Part shown: one piece after another, positions 8,215-17,376 of the stretch
Layout: each line of letters begins with the position of its first letter
Position numbering within the stretch: position 1 is the first letter of the stretch
Assembly (NCBI RefSeq): GCF_005938385.1
Contig: NZ_VCRA01000004.1
Span: forward strand, 188,206-252,205
Length of the DNA stretch: 64,000 nucleotides
Direction of reading: 5' to 3'
Origin: Paenibacillus mesophilus
GTDB taxonomy: Bacteria > Bacillota > Bacilli > Paenibacillales > NBRC-103111
Notes under the pieces: generated by a model
Databases searched by the model: none
Told to the model about the DNA's origin: nothing
Seen by the model: only the letters and a program-made list of their open reading frames with translations
Position numbers and translations under genes: made by a program

Positions 8215-8541
8215 ATGGAACACGCGGACCATAAAATGCACCTGTGTCCCAAATTCGAGACGGCGTTCGAGCTGCTCGGCAAACGTTGGACCGGTCTGAT
8301 TATCCAAGTTCTGATGGACGGTCCCAAGCGTTTCAAAGATATATCGTCGATGATTCCGGATATGAGCGACCGGATGCTGACCGAACGGTTCAAGGAACTG
8401 GAGCAGGCCGGGATCGTAGTCCGCAACGTATATCCGGAGATGCCGATCCGCATCGAGTACGAGCTGACCGAGAAAGGAAAGGCGCTCCGTCCCGTCATGG
8501 ATGCGGTTCAAAGCTGGGGAGACCACTGGATTACAAAATGA
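8215..8541 (+). CDS. HxlR-family redox-sensing repressor (YodB/CatR-like)
   Basis: Winged-helix regulator of 108 residues. The N-terminal stretch LCPKFETAFELLGKRWTGLIIQVLMDGPKRFKDI closely matches B. subtilis YodB and CatR, including the CPK cysteine (Cys11 here) that senses quinones, diamide or hypochlorite. No other cysteine is present, so it is a 1-Cys sensor as in CatR, lacking the C-terminal cysteines of YodB. ATG 8215 lies 9 bases after AGGAG (8201-8205); the earlier ATG at 8206 directly abuts that site and is unlikely. It is divergent from the DoxX gene, its probable target. Confidence 0.88.
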   Translation: MEHADHKMHLCPKFETAFELLGKRWTGLIIQVLMDGPKRFKDISSMIPDMSDRMLTERFKELEQAGIVVRNVYPEMPIRIEYELTEKGKALRPVMDAVQSWGDHWITK

Positions 8542-8563
8542 AGACCCGATCCGGCGGAAAACG

Positions 8564-8620
8564 AATAAGGACATATCCATATGCGCCTCACGTTGGGCAT
8601 TGGACATGTCCTTATTTTCA
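8564..8620. terminator. Terminator between convergent genes
   Basis: A stem AATAAGGACAT/ATGTCCTTATT (8564-8574/8606-8616) with T-rich flank on the + strand closes the HxlR gene and lies just past the end of the chemoreceptor gene. Confidence 0.75.
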
Positions 8621-8629
8621 TTTCCGCGT

Positions 8630-10384
8630 CTACACGCGGAATTTCGTGACCGACTGCTGCAGCCGTTCGGCCAGACGGCTCATCCGCTCGGCTTGATCGG
8701 CCAACTGCTCCATCGTCGCAAGCTGCTCCTCGGTGGAGGCGGATATCGTCTGAGTTCCTTCCGCGCCCATCGCGGTTATTCGCGACATTTCCTGAAGCGA
8801 GGCGGATATTTCCTCGGAGCTGGCCGACATTTGTTCGGCCGCGGAGGAAGCCTCCTGGATTTGCTCGACTACGCTGCGGGTTGCCTCCAAAATGCTTTTG
8901 AACGACTCTCCCGATTCCCTCGTCATCTCCGCACCGTCCCGGACTTCCCGCTCTCCTTCCGCCATAGCTTGAACGGCATAGCCGATATCCGTCTGGATCG
9001 CCGCAACGAGCCGAATGACTTCCTGCGCGGACGATTCCGATTGGACCGCCAGCTTCTTCACTTCCCCGGCCACGACGGCGAAGCCGCGTCCCTGTTCCCC
9101 GGCCCGGGCCGCTTCGATGGAGGCGTTCAAGGCGAGCAGACTCGTACTCGAAGCGATGTTCGTAATAACCTCGACGATATCCCCGACCTCTCTCGAGCGC
9201 TGGTCCAGCTTCTGGATAATAGAGGACAGATCGGCTACGGTCCGGCTAACGCGATTCATCTGCTCTACCGATTTCTGGATGTTGCCGTAGCCGGCCTCGG
9301 CCGCCTTGGACGTTCTCAGCGAGGCATCGAAAGCATTGGACGACGTTTCCGCGATTCTGCCGATGCCGGATGCCATCTCCTCCATCGCCCGCGAGCTTTC
9401 CGTCGTCGATTGCGCCTGCGTATCCATGCCCGTGGCGATTTGCTGTACGGACGATACGATGTCCCGCGAAGCTTTCGTCGTCTCGTCAATCGAAACGGAG
9501 AGATTCCGCGAGGAGGACAACACCTGTTCCGCTCCGTCCTGCACCTGCACGACGAGCTTCTTCAGATGTTCGTTCATGACGTTGAAATCGGCAGCGAGCT
9601 GCCCGATCTCGTCGCGATTGCGCACATCGAGCCCCGCCGAGGTAAGATCGCCTTCGGCGATGCGTTTCGTCCGTTCCGCTACGATAACGATCGGCTTGGA
9701 AATATGCCGGGCGAACAACCAAATGACGACGGCTCCCGCCGCCATGCATACGGCCAGCGTCACGATCAGATTGGATAGAATGCGCTTCTGTCCGCCGTTA
9801 TAATCCTGCATGTACGAGCCGGCGGCCACGATCCAGCCCCATTTCGGATCGAGCTCGGCGTACGATATTTTCATCGCTTCCTTCGTCGAATTCGGCAGAG
9901 GCCAGTTATAATAAGTGTTTCCTCCGCCCGCTTGCGCCTTCTTCACCATATCCTGTATGTAATAATATCCGTTGCTTGTCTTCTTCTCCCAAATGTTCTG
10001 CCCTTCGAGGCTCGGGTGGGCAAGCAAAGTTCCCGTCGAATCCAGTACGAAGAAATACCCGTTCACGCCGATGTCGATTCTCGGGTTGATCGAGCGCTTC
10101 CCCTCTTTGTCCTTCTCGCCGAGCAGCATCACTCTGACTTGCTCCTTCGCCTCTTCGAGCGGCATTCGTCCGCTCTTGACGGAAGCGTCCATCAATTCGA
10201 TCATCTCGATCGTCATTCGCACGTTGCTCTCCAGCTTGCTCTCGATCAATTTGTCCGACTCCGTCTTCGATACGCTGTAGCTGACGATACCGACGATCAG
10301 CGTAGGCAAGGCGAGCAAAAACAATGATACGGCAATCATTTTCTGCTGAATTTTCCAGCTTTTCCGTTGTCCGGCAGGCTTCAT
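8630..10384 (-). CDS. Methyl-accepting chemotaxis protein with extracellular Cache domain
   Basis: Transmembrane chemoreceptor of 584 residues. After a short basic start comes TM1 ([19 protein letters not shown]), then an extracellular sCache-type domain. The latter includes [34 protein letters not shown] and [16 protein letters not shown]2, a HAMP domain ([20 protein letters not shown]) and the signalling domain with the conserved hairpin tip follow. The receptor tip reads [25 protein letters not shown] 10384 follows GGGGAGAGG; the longer GTG start at 10426 has no ribosome binding site. The ligand is unknown; sCache_2 domains often bind small organic acids. No che genes are adjacent. Confidence 0.93.
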   Translation of the reverse strand: MKPAGQRKSWKIQQKMIAVSLFLLALPTLIVGIVSYSVSKTESDKLIESKLESNVRMTIEMIELMDASVKSGRMPLEEAKEQVRVMLLGEKDKEGKRSINPRIDIGVNGYFFVLDSTGTLLAHPSLEGQNIWEKKTSNGYYYIQDMVKKAQAGGGNTYYNWPLPNSTKEAMKISYAELDPKWGWIVAAGSYMQDYNGGQKRILSNLIVTLAVCMAAGAVVIWLFARHISKPIVIVAERTKRIAEGDLTSAGLDVRNRDEIGQLAADFNVMNEHLKKLVVQVQDGAEQVLSSSRNLSVSIDETTKASRDIVSSVQQIATGMDTQAQSTTESSRAMEEMASGIGRIAETSSNAFDASLRTSKAAEAGYGNIQKSVEQMNRVSRTVADLSSIIQKLDQRSREVGDIVEVITNIASSTSLLALNASIEAARAGEQGRGFAVVAGEVKKLAVQSESSAQEVIRLVAAIQTDIGYAVQAMAEGEREVRDGAEMTRESGESFKSILEATRSVVEQIQEASSAAEQMSASSEEISASLQEMSRITAMGAEGTQTISASTEEQLATMEQLADQAERMSRLAERLQQSVTKFRV

Positions 10385-10582
10385 CCCTGTCCTCTCCCCT
10401 ATTCTCTGTCTGGAACGTTCTTCCACTATATTTCGTCATCTTATCGCATATTCCTTTCATTTACAACATTGTTACATTCGAGTGTGCCCGGCATGCATAA
10501 ATTGCGATTGTTGCCGAATACTACATGTACAGGCTTCCGATTCAGGAGCTATCCCTTCACGTTTCCGGAGGTGCCCCCGCTA

Positions 10583-10828
10583 ATGAAATACAAAGCTACG
10601 CTGATTATGACGCTGTTCGGCTGTGCGCTGTGCTTATTCAATTACTCGGGTCTCGATCCGGACAATATTTATTTGTTTATGTTCAGCGTGCCTGTGTGGC
10701 TGATCGAAAGCGTCAGCGATATTCATTACTACAACATATTCGCCGTCTATTTCCTGACTATCGCTTCTTACGCCCTGTTCGGCGCGATCGGCGACTACTT
10801 CCGTTTAAGAAGAAGAGCCCGTTCCTGA
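10583..10828 (+). CDS. Small two-helix membrane protein, unknown
   Basis: An 81-residue protein with two or three hydrophobic segments (residues about 4-20, 28-42 and 52-70) and a basic C-terminal tail (RLRRRARS). Start ATG 10583 has GGAGGTG at 10565-10571. The longer open frame upstream lacks a start signal. It is not recognised as any named family. It is alone between divergent and convergent neighbours, with its own terminator. Confidence 0.65.
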   Translation: MKYKATLIMTLFGCALCLFNYSGLDPDNIYLFMFSVPVWLIESVSDIHYYNIFAVYFLTIASYALFGAIGDYFRLRRRARS

Positions 10829-10866
10829 TCGGAAACGTCCGTTTCCGCCGGAAGGGCTCTTCTGGC
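10811..10866. terminator. Bidirectional terminator, branched
   Basis: Outer stem AGAAGAGCCC/GGGCTCTTCT overlaps the end of the + gene, and an inner stem CGGAAAC/GTTTCCG is enclosed. It separates convergent genes. Confidence 0.8.
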
Positions 10867-10874
10867 TTTCTCGC

Positions 10875-11387
10875 TTAAATCGGAAATACGGTCCGAACGG
10901 CGGCGGCGATTTCCCGCGCCATCGTCAGTACCCGGTGAAGAGATGTGCTTTGCAAAATCCAATATTGCTTCGGTCCGTCCGCATTGACAATCGCCGCGAT
11001 CGAATAACGGCCTACGGGAGGAAGCTTTCTGCCTACGGATTTACCGGGCTCAAGCGGATGATTGGCCACTTGGAACAAGCCGATCGATGTAGGGAGTCCG
11101 AGGCATGCATCGATCGCGACGGCGATTTTTCCGTCCGGAATTTCGGTCAGCCGACGTTCCAGATTGCTGGCATCGCAAGGGGTATCCAAAGTCCCGATCA
11201 CCTGCCCGTATCCGGCCTCTCGCAGCAGCGTCCCGACAAGCGGCCCGAGAGCGTCCCCCGTAGACCGGTCGGTGCCGATACAGACGAACACGATATCTTC
11301 CACCGATATCCCTTGATCCCGGATGGATTTGAAAAACTCGGGAAGTCGGTCACCTTTCACTTTTTGCCGAACCGGTTCAAGCCCCAT
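10875..11387 (-). CDS. yyaC: Spore protein YyaC (DUF1256, GPR-like fold)
   Basis: A 170-residue member of the YyaC sporulation family, structurally related to the germination protease GPR. Visible signatures are VFVCIGTDRSTGDALGPLVGTLL, TLDTPCDASNL and AIDACLG. It supports a spore-forming host. The start is preceded by AAGGAGGGG. Its molecular function is not established; a role in spores or germination comes from family membership and Bacillus expression. Confidence 0.9.
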   Translation of the reverse strand: MGLEPVRQKVKGDRLPEFFKSIRDQGISVEDIVFVCIGTDRSTGDALGPLVGTLLREAGYGQVIGTLDTPCDASNLERRLTEIPDGKIAVAIDACLGLPTSIGLFQVANHPLEPGKSVGRKLPPVGRYSIAAIVNADGPKQYWILQSTSLHRVLTMAREIAAAVRTVFPI

Positions 11388-11461
11388 TACACCCCTCCTT
11401 CCCTTATCTCGTATCGCCTCGCCGATGTCATGACCGTATGGTACAATATAGTCGCTTAAGC

Positions 11462-11490
11462 ACTATCACGTTACAACCTACCGTGATAGT
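11462..11490. promoter_or_regulatory. Inverted repeat upstream of the glycosyltransferase gene
   Basis: ACTATCACG (11462-11470) and CGTGATAGT (11482-11490) form a perfect 9-bp dyad with an 11-base spacer. It lies 20 bases downstream of a TACAAT box (11442-11447) and 36 bases before the start codon. It could be an operator or a leader hairpin; no run of T follows, so it is not a terminator. Confidence 0.5.
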
Positions 11491-11525
11491 TCCTTAATAC
11501 GCACTCTGTTCATAAGGAGAACACC

Positions 11526-12695
11526 ATGCGACTGCTCGACGCTTTAGCTACTCTTACGCTGCTATACTGGCTTATCGCCCTTAATTCGGCCCTGCCCGGC
11601 CTTAAATTGCTTCGGCCGCTTCCCCGTTCGTCGGATACAGGGAGCGATACCCCTCTCGTATCCGTCATTATAGCCGCGAAGGAAGAGGAGGCCTCCATCG
11701 CGGACACCGTGCGCCATCTGCTGGCCCAGGACTATCCCCGCATGGAAATCGTCGCCGTGAACGACCGTTCGCTGGACGGAACGGGCAAACGTCTGGACGA
11801 GCTGAAACGATGGTCCGAGCAGCGCCCGTCAACCCGCATACCGCTTCAGGTCGTGCACGTCACAACGCTTCCCGACGGCTGGCTCGGCAAAAATCATGCG
11901 TTATATCAAGGCTATTTGCAAGCCAAAGGGAAATATTTGCTGTTCACCGATGCGGACGTACGCTTCCATACGTCGACGATCCGGGATGCGGTCGAATACA
12001 TCCGATCATCCGGAGCCGATCATTTGACGCTTGCCCCCATGATGGTCGCCAAACGTTACTGGCTGCGCGCCTTCGTTCAATATTTCATGTTCTCGCTGTT
12101 CCTGTTCTTGCGTCTGTGGCGCGCCAACGATGACCGGCAGCATCGCTTCGGCACCGGCATCGGGGCGTTCAATATGATTACCCGCAAAGCGTATGAGGCG
12201 ATCGGCACCCACCGGGCGTTCGCGATGCGGCCCGACGACGATTTGCGTCTCGGTATGCTCGTCAAGAAAGCCCGCTTCAGGCAGCGTCTGCTTATCGGCA
12301 AAAACCACCTGGAGGTCGAATGGTACCCGTCTCTCCGGGAAGCGGTAAAAGGGCTGGAGAAAAATATGTTTTCCGGCTTCGGCTACCGTCTCCCGCTGGC
12401 GATCGGCGCCGTGATCGGACAAGTGCTGGCCTTTTTCGGACCGTTCGCCGGACTGCTGCTGCTGCCGCGGTGGAGCGGCTTCGCCTACGCCTGCAGCGCG
12501 GCCATTATGACCGTGCTTTATGTAGCCAGTACCCGGCGCCTGTCCCGTCATTCGGGTAGCGACGCCGTCGCGCTCCCCGTATCCGTCTGGATCCTCATCC
12601 TCGTGCTGTCGCGCTCCGTCTATTTGACGCTTCGCCGCGGAGGCATATATTGGCGCGGGACGTTTTACCCCTTGTCTCGGCTGCGGGACAAATAA
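11526..12695 (+). CDS. Membrane glycosyltransferase family 2 protein
   Basis: A 389-residue GT2 enzyme, similar in layout to CrtQ/HpnB-type transferases. There is an N-terminal membrane segment, then the GT-A domain beginning VSVIIAAKEEEASIADTV. The metal-binding motif is FTDADVRF, and acceptor-region motifs include GTGIGAFNMITRKAYEAIG and RPDDDLRLG. Three or four C-terminal transmembrane helices follow. AAGGAG at 11515-11520 supports the start. The sugar and acceptor are unknown; a membrane lipid or terpenoid acceptor is plausible from the layout. Confidence 0.85.
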   Translation: MRLLDALATLTLLYWLIALNSALPGLKLLRPLPRSSDTGSDTPLVSVIIAAKEEEASIADTVRHLLAQDYPRMEIVAVNDRSLDGTGKRLDELKRWSEQRPSTRIPLQVVHVTTLPDGWLGKNHALYQGYLQAKGKYLLFTDADVRFHTSTIRDAVEYIRSSGADHLTLAPMMVAKRYWLRAFVQYFMFSLFLFLRLWRANDDRQHRFGTGIGAFNMITRKAYEAIGTHRAFAMRPDDDLRLGMLVKKARFRQRLLIGKNHLEVEWYPSLREAVKGLEKNMFSGFGYRLPLAIGAVIGQVLAFFGPFAGLLLLPRWSGFAYACSAAIMTVLYVASTRRLSRHSGSDAVALPVSVWILILVLSRSVYLTLRRGGIYWRGTFYPLSRLRDK

Positions 12696-12704
12696 ATGAA
12701 AAAA

Positions 12705-12730
12705 GGAGGAAGGCGGGAACGCCTTCCTTG
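12705..12730. terminator. Bidirectional terminator
   Basis: Stem GGAAGGCG/CGCCTTCC (12708-12715/12720-12727) with an A-run on the left serves the convergent glycosyltransferase and yfkK genes. Confidence 0.85.
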
Positions 12731-12759
12731 TCACGGTACTGCCTAAGTTGGTCTTCGAA

Positions 12760-12990
12760 TTACTTTTTCAGCAGCCTCAGCTCTTCGCACAGCGCCTCGA
12801 TTTCACGGATGCTGAAATGCTGCTTATTCATCACGACGTCATACATATCGCGCAAGTCTTCATACTTATCGAGATCGAAATGGTCCGGCTTGATCGACTG
12901 GGCCGCCACGACCTTCAGCTTCCCCTTGATTCCATCCACCATGAACGCCACATTATCCTCGGACTTGACGGTTAAATCCATCGATTCCAT
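12760..12990 (-). CDS. yfkK: UPF0435/DUF1128 protein YfkK
   Basis: Cytosolic helical protein of 76 residues matching Bacillus YfkK: MDLTVKSEDNVAFMVDGIK near the start and KYEDLRDMYDVVMNK in the middle. Function unknown. ATG 12990 and ATG 12981 are both possible; GGAGAAAGG lies directly upstream and fits either. The gene is solitary. Confidence 0.85.
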   Translation of the reverse strand: MESMDLTVKSEDNVAFMVDGIKGKLKVVAAQSIKPDHFDLDKYEDLRDMYDVVMNKQHFSIREIEALCEELRLLKK

Positions 12991-13313
12991 CCCTTTCTCC
13001 GGTTAGGATTCTTTACGGAACAACGTACCTGCTCTTTGATGACCGGATTTACCGACCACAAAGTCCCGGCTGTCAGTCAGGGCGGAAATTCCGTTAAAGT
13101 TCCTTAGCGTTTTTAACGATTGTACCATGTCGATCCGGGAATGCCCAGCTTTCACGACGAATCCATGCGCAATTTTCGGCGGCAGCGTTCGACCTCCAGT
13201 CCGGCCGGCGCCCATTTGCCTCGGGCATCCGTATATTCGACCACTCCGATGCGCACAGTATTACGTGTACGCACTCTTGAGGCGATATATACCGGAAAAG
13301 GAGCGAAAAAACG
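12991..13313. other. Intergenic region, no gene recognised
   Basis: About 320 bases between yfkK and a short ORF. Short open frames exist on both strands but none has a ribosome binding site or recognisable product. It presumably holds the promoter of the 57-residue ORF at 13314 and that of yfkK. Confidence 0.5.
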
Positions 13314-13487
13314 ATGGAAAACAAAACGCATACCGGCAATTATCGAGGAACGGCCCATATGAAAGCGGAAAATCAGGACATGGCGTTCGTCAACGACATC
13401 GTTGAGAAAGAGCCGTCCGAACAAACCGTCCGCGGTGAAAAATCGGGCAAATCGGCAACCCATACGGAATTGGAAAAATTCGATTAA
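13314..13487 (+). CDS. Small hydrophilic protein, 57 residues, unknown
   Basis: A short, charged ORF with a well-placed AAAAGGAG (13297-13304) ahead of ATG 13314. The product begins MENKTHTGNYRGTAHMKAEN and ends TELEKFD; it has no hydrophobic segment or cysteine. The spacing of start signal and stop and the convergent partner gene directly after it make it credible. The family is not recognised. Confidence 0.6.
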   Translation: MENKTHTGNYRGTAHMKAENQDMAFVNDIVEKEPSEQTVRGEKSGKSATHTELEKFD

Positions 13488-13492
13488 TCCGG

Positions 13493-14704
13493 TTATCGGA
13501 TCGGGCTCTGCCTTCCCATCCCCGCCCGATATAGCCTGACGATGTTCTCGGCCGCTTCCGCGAGCAGCGTATCGGCGCCCCGCATCGCCTCGTCCAGCGT
13601 CATCGGCCGGTTGGCGATACTGAATAAGGCCGCGATACCGTGCTCGTACAAGGCTTCCGAGCCTTCGCCAAGACCGCCGGACAAGCATACGACGGGCACG
13701 CCCGCACGGCCTGCCGCATCAGCAATGCCGGCAGGCACCTTACCGAAAGCAGTCTGCCCGTCGGTGCGTCCTTCGCCGGTAATGACGAGGCTGGCCCCTT
13801 CAGCCGCACGCTCGAAACCGGCCAGCTCCATGATGACGCGGATGCCCGGCTTCAGCTCGGCGTTGCAGAACGCAAGCAAGCCCGCTCCGAGTCCTCCGGC
13901 CGCACCCGCGCCCGGCACGTCGCGCACCAGCCGCCCGTTATGGGCGGCTATTCGCTCTGCGTAATGGGCCAGCCCGCTATCGAGCTTGTCCACCATCTCC
14001 GGCGTCGCTCCCTTCTGAGGTCCGTAAACGGCCGAAGCGCCTTCCGGTCCGCACAGCGGATTCGTAACGTCGCTCAGCACCGTAACTTCGGCTCCGGCGA
14101 GCCGCGGGTCGATGCCGGCCGCATCGATCGATGCAACGGAGGCGAGCAGACGGCCGCAGCCGTGCCCGGCTATTTCCCGGCCGTTCTCGTCGAGGAAGCG
14201 CACGCCGAGCGCCTGCGCCATTCCCATGCCTCCGTCATTCGTGGCGCTGCCGCCGAGTCCGATCAAGATCCTCGTCGCTCCCCGTCCCAATGCGTCGCGA
14301 ATCAACTGTCCCGTCCCGTACGTCGTTGCCGCCATAGGGTCGCGCGCATCCGCCGCCAACAACGGCAAGCCGGAGGCGGCCGCCATCTCGATGACCGCTG
14401 TGCGTCCGTCATGAAGGACGCCGTATGCCGCTTTCACCGGCTCGCCGAGCGGACCGGCTACCGTCACAACGAGCCTCTCGCCGCCGGCCGCCGCAAGCAC
14501 TGCGTCAACCGTACCTTCCCCGCCGTCCGCCATCGGCACGATCGTTACTTCCGCTCCGGAAACCGCCTTCATGACACCGGAACGGATCGCTTCCGCCGCT
14601 TCCACCGACGACAAACTGCCTTTAAACGAATCGGGCGCAACAACGACGCGAAAGCCGGAATCCGTCTTTCCACCGTTTGCTCCGATGTTGTCCATCCCGC
14701 TCAT
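13493..14704 (-). CDS. Glycerate kinase
   Basis: Cytosolic glycerate 2-kinase of the GlxK/GarK family, phosphorylating D-glycerate for entry into glycolysis. The 403-residue protein starts with the family motif FRVVVAPDSFKGSLSSVEAA. It contains PMADGGEGTVDA, GLGGSATNDGGMGMAQALG, and ITGEGRTDGQTAFGK near the C terminus. ATG 14704 has GGAGG 8 bases upstream; ATG 14725, overlapping the previous stop, is the alternative. It follows the hydroxyacid dehydrogenase gene on the same strand, so the two make a hydroxypyruvate/glyoxylate to phosphoglycerate module. Confidence 0.92.
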   Translation of the reverse strand: MSGMDNIGANGGKTDSGFRVVVAPDSFKGSLSSVEAAEAIRSGVMKAVSGAEVTIVPMADGGEGTVDAVLAAAGGERLVVTVAGPLGEPVKAAYGVLHDGRTAVIEMAAASGLPLLAADARDPMAATTYGTGQLIRDALGRGATRILIGLGGSATNDGGMGMAQALGVRFLDENGREIAGHGCGRLLASVASIDAAGIDPRLAGAEVTVLSDVTNPLCGPEGASAVYGPQKGATPEMVDKLDSGLAHYAERIAAHNGRLVRDVPGAGAAGGLGAGLLAFCNAELKPGIRVIMELAGFERAAEGASLVITGEGRTDGQTAFGKVPAGIADAAGRAGVPVVCLSGGLGEGSEALYEHGIAALFSIANRPMTLDEAMRGADTLLAEAAENIVRLYRAGMGRQSPIR

Positions 14705-14721
14705 CCCAGCTTCCTCCCTTC

Positions 14722-15684
14722 TCATCCGATTCGATTCACTACATTAGCGGGCCTTCCGGCCAGAAATGCTTCCACATTCCTTGCCGCCATCTCCATCAGC
14801 CTAGCGCGCGCTTCGCCCGAAGCCCAGCCGATGTGCGGCGTAATGACGCAGTTTCGGGCAGACAACAGCGGGTTGTCGGCCGCCGGTGGCTCCGAGCACA
14901 GCACGTCCAATCCGGCTCCGGCTATCGCGCCCGAATTCAAAGCGTCGGCAAGCTCCTGCTCCCGGACGAGCTTGCCCCGTCCCGTATTGATCAGGAAAGC
15001 GTTCGGCTTCATTAGCGACAACGTTTCCGCCCGGATCAACCCTTCCGTCTCCGGCGTTAACGGACAATGCAGCGTAACGACATCGGCTTCCGCAAACAAC
15101 CGCTCGAGAGGAACCAAGCCGACGCCTTCGGTTGCGGGCTTCTTGCCGCTGCGGTTCGTCGCGATTACGTTCATTCCGAATGCTTGTCCGATCGCGGCTA
15201 CCTGCTCGCCGATGCCGCCGATTCCAACGATGCCGAGCGTCTTGCCGGCCAGCTCCACGAGCGGCGTCTTCCAGAAGCTGAAATCCGGGCTTGTCGCCCA
15301 AGCCCCGCCCCGGACCGCTTCGTCGTGCAGACCGACACGATGGCACAGCTCCAGCAGCAGCGAGAATACGAGCTGGGCGACCGAGGCGGAGCTGTATGCG
15401 GGCACATTCGTTACCGGGATGCCCCGCTTGGCCGCTTCGGCCGTATCGACAACATCATAGCCGGTGGCCAGCACCCCGATATAGGAGAGCTTCGGCAGGC
15501 GACCAAACACCTCGGCCCTCACAGGCGTTTTGTTCGTTAAAATAACGTCCGCGTCTATCGCCCGCTCCACAATCAATTCCGGCGGCGTTCTATCGTAAAC
15601 CGTCAAATTCCCGAGACTCTCGAGCCTCGTCCAGCTCAAATCGCCCGGATTGAGCGTATACCCGTCCAACACTACGATATTCAT
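14722..15684 (-). CDS. D-2-hydroxyacid dehydrogenase (glycerate dehydrogenase type)
   Basis: NAD(P)-dependent dehydrogenase of 320 residues. The Rossmann motif is GIVGIGGIGEQVA (151-163). The catalytic triad positions are Arg236 in NTGRG, Glu265 in CSEPP and His284 in ITPHIGWAS. Clustering with glycerate kinase 17 bases downstream suggests reduction of hydroxypyruvate to D-glycerate. Substrate preference against glyoxylate or other 2-oxoacids cannot be fixed from sequence. The start has GGTGAGGGG upstream. Confidence 0.9.
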   Translation of the reverse strand: MNIVVLDGYTLNPGDLSWTRLESLGNLTVYDRTPPELIVERAIDADVILTNKTPVRAEVFGRLPKLSYIGVLATGYDVVDTAEAAKRGIPVTNVPAYSSASVAQLVFSLLLELCHRVGLHDEAVRGGAWATSPDFSFWKTPLVELAGKTLGIVGIGGIGEQVAAIGQAFGMNVIATNRSGKKPATEGVGLVPLERLFAEADVVTLHCPLTPETEGLIRAETLSLMKPNAFLINTGRGKLVREQELADALNSGAIAGAGLDVLCSEPPAADNPLLSARNCVITPHIGWASGEARARLMEMAARNVEAFLAGRPANVVNRIG

Positions 15685-15860
15685 TCATGATCCCCTCACC
15701 TTCTGATCTGTATAGCTGCATTTTAACTCAACCCCGCTTTCGGCGCCAATATTTCCTTGGCGAGCCACTTGCGCGGCATCCGCCGGCATGCATACAATTG
15801 ATAAGATGAATGTTTCACGTCGTTAATTATGAATAGCAGGAAAATTGGAAAAGGGGGCCC

Positions 15861-16574
15861 ATGATGAACGAGTGGATTTCCGACCTGCAAGCCCGATTCG
15901 CGGCCGTCACCGATCGGAAGGAAGCCACTGTGATGAAGGCGTACATGCGCGGACAGTTCGAATTTGCGGGGATCAAATCGCCGCTTCGCACAGCGATCGT
16001 CAGAGAATGGTTGTCAGGCCGTGGGGACGTGCCCGCCGCGCTGCTTGAAGAAACGGTACGCGGGCTATGGGAGCTGCCCGAACGCGAGTATACTTATGCT
16101 GCCTTGGATTTGCTGGCCAAGCAGGCGAAACGGTTGAACGAACGGCACCTCGAGCTGCTCGAAACACTCGTCGTGACAAATTCATGGTGGGACACGGTCG
16201 ACGCTCTCGCCGCAAGCCTGATCGGCCCGCTCCTCCTCCGACACCCGCAGCTTGCCCCGGTTCATGCGGAGAAATGGATCGCCTCGGACAACATATGGCT
16301 GCAGCGAACCGCCCTGCTGTTTCAATTGAAATACAAACGGAGCACCGACCCCGATCGGCTGTTCGACTATATCCGCCGGACGGCGGACTCCCGGGAATTT
16401 TTCATTCGGAAAGCGATCGGCTGGGCGCTGCGGGAATATTCGAAAACCGATGCCGAGGCGGTCATCCGGTTCGTGGAGCTTGCGCCGCTGTCCCCTCTGA
16501 GCCGGCGCGAGGCGCTCAAATGGTTGGACCGGCAGTCCCCCGGGCATAGCCGCGGAAAAGAACGGACAACCTAG
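15861..16574 (+). CDS. DNA alkylation repair protein, AlkD family
   Basis: HEAT-like-repeat DNA glycosylase of 237 residues, removing bulky or positively charged alkylated bases without base flipping. The segment LVVTNSWWDTVDALAASLIGPLL holds the Trp/Asp pair of the AlkD active site, and the C-terminal IRKAIGWALREYSKTD matches the family. AAGGGGG precedes two tandem ATGs (15861 and 15864). It is a single-gene unit. Confidence 0.88.
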   Translation: MMNEWISDLQARFAAVTDRKEATVMKAYMRGQFEFAGIKSPLRTAIVREWLSGRGDVPAALLEETVRGLWELPEREYTYAALDLLAKQAKRLNERHLELLETLVVTNSWWDTVDALAASLIGPLLLRHPQLAPVHAEKWIASDNIWLQRTALLFQLKYKRSTDPDRLFDYIRRTADSREFFIRKAIGWALREYSKTDAEAVIRFVELAPLSPLSRREALKWLDRQSPGHSRGKERTT

Positions 16575-16597
16575 GTAGACCGGCGGTTCCCTCCCGC

Positions 16598-17362
16598 CTA
16601 TGAGTACAGTCTTGGAGTAAGCGCCGTCAATATAAGCGGACCGTCCCGGGTTATGGCAACCGTATGCTCGTATTGGGCCGACCTTTTGCCGTCTACGGCC
16701 CTTGCGGTCCAGCCGTCGGATTCGATCTTCACCTTCGGTTTGCCGGCCGTCAAGATCGGCTCGATCGTGATGACCATCCCTTCCTCCAGCCGGATGCCTT
16801 TACCCGGCTTGCCCGTATGCCGGACAGGCGGCCATTCGTGAATGGAGCTGCCGATGCCGTGTCCGGTAAAATCGGAAAGCACCGCGTAGCCTTTGGCGGA
16901 CGCAACTCGCTGGATCGCGTGCGCGATGTCGCCGATCCGGCTTCCGGGAACCGCTTGGGCGATTCCGGCGTACAAACATCTTTTGGCGGTCCGCATCAGC
17001 CGCAGAGACGACGCCGATACGCTGCCCGCGGCAAACGTCCAGGCCGAGTCGGCCAGCCAGCCGTCGCGGTTCACTACCATATCGACGGTAACGATATCCC
17101 CGTCGCGAAGCCGATCCCGGCTTGGCATGCCGTGGCAGGCGACATCATTGACGGAGGCGCAAGTGGCGTAAGGATAGCCCCGGTATCCTTTCTGTTCCGG
17201 AGTCGCCCCGCGCTCGGCCAGAAATTTCTCGACGAAGCCGTCTATCTCGAGCGTGGACACGCCGGGACGTATATATGTTTTCAACGCCTCTCTGCAGGAG
17301 GCGAGTATGGAGCCGGCCCTTGCCATGCGGGCGATTTGCTCCGGTGTTTTCCAGTCCGTCAT
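16598..17362 (-). CDS. map: Methionine aminopeptidase, type I
   Basis: Cytosolic metalloprotease of 254 residues removing initiator Met. The five metal ligands are present: Asp in VDMVV, Asp in ADSAWTF, His in GHGIGSSIHEWP, Glu in TIEPI and Glu in QYEHTVAI. A catalytic His is found in ACHGMPS. AGGAGG sits at 17369-17374 on the complementary strand. It is not in the ribosomal-protein cluster, so this is probably a second, accessory Map. Its upstream region carries an array of six and a half hairpin repeats. Confidence 0.94.
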   Translation of the reverse strand: MTDWKTPEQIARMARAGSILASCREALKTYIRPGVSTLEIDGFVEKFLAERGATPEQKGYRGYPYATCASVNDVACHGMPSRDRLRDGDIVTVDMVVNRDGWLADSAWTFAAGSVSASSLRLMRTAKRCLYAGIAQAVPGSRIGDIAHAIQRVASAKGYAVLSDFTGHGIGSSIHEWPPVRHTGKPGKGIRLEEGMVITIEPILTAGKPKVKIESDGWTARAVDGKRSAQYEHTVAITRDGPLILTALTPRLYS

Positions 17363-17376
17363 TTTTTTCCTCCTGA

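Noticed and set aside
13640-15460. 606-residue + strand ORF opposite glycerate kinase and dehydrogenase
   Set aside because: Spans two well-supported genes on the opposite strand; low-complexity Arg/Ser content typical of antisense GC-rich frames.
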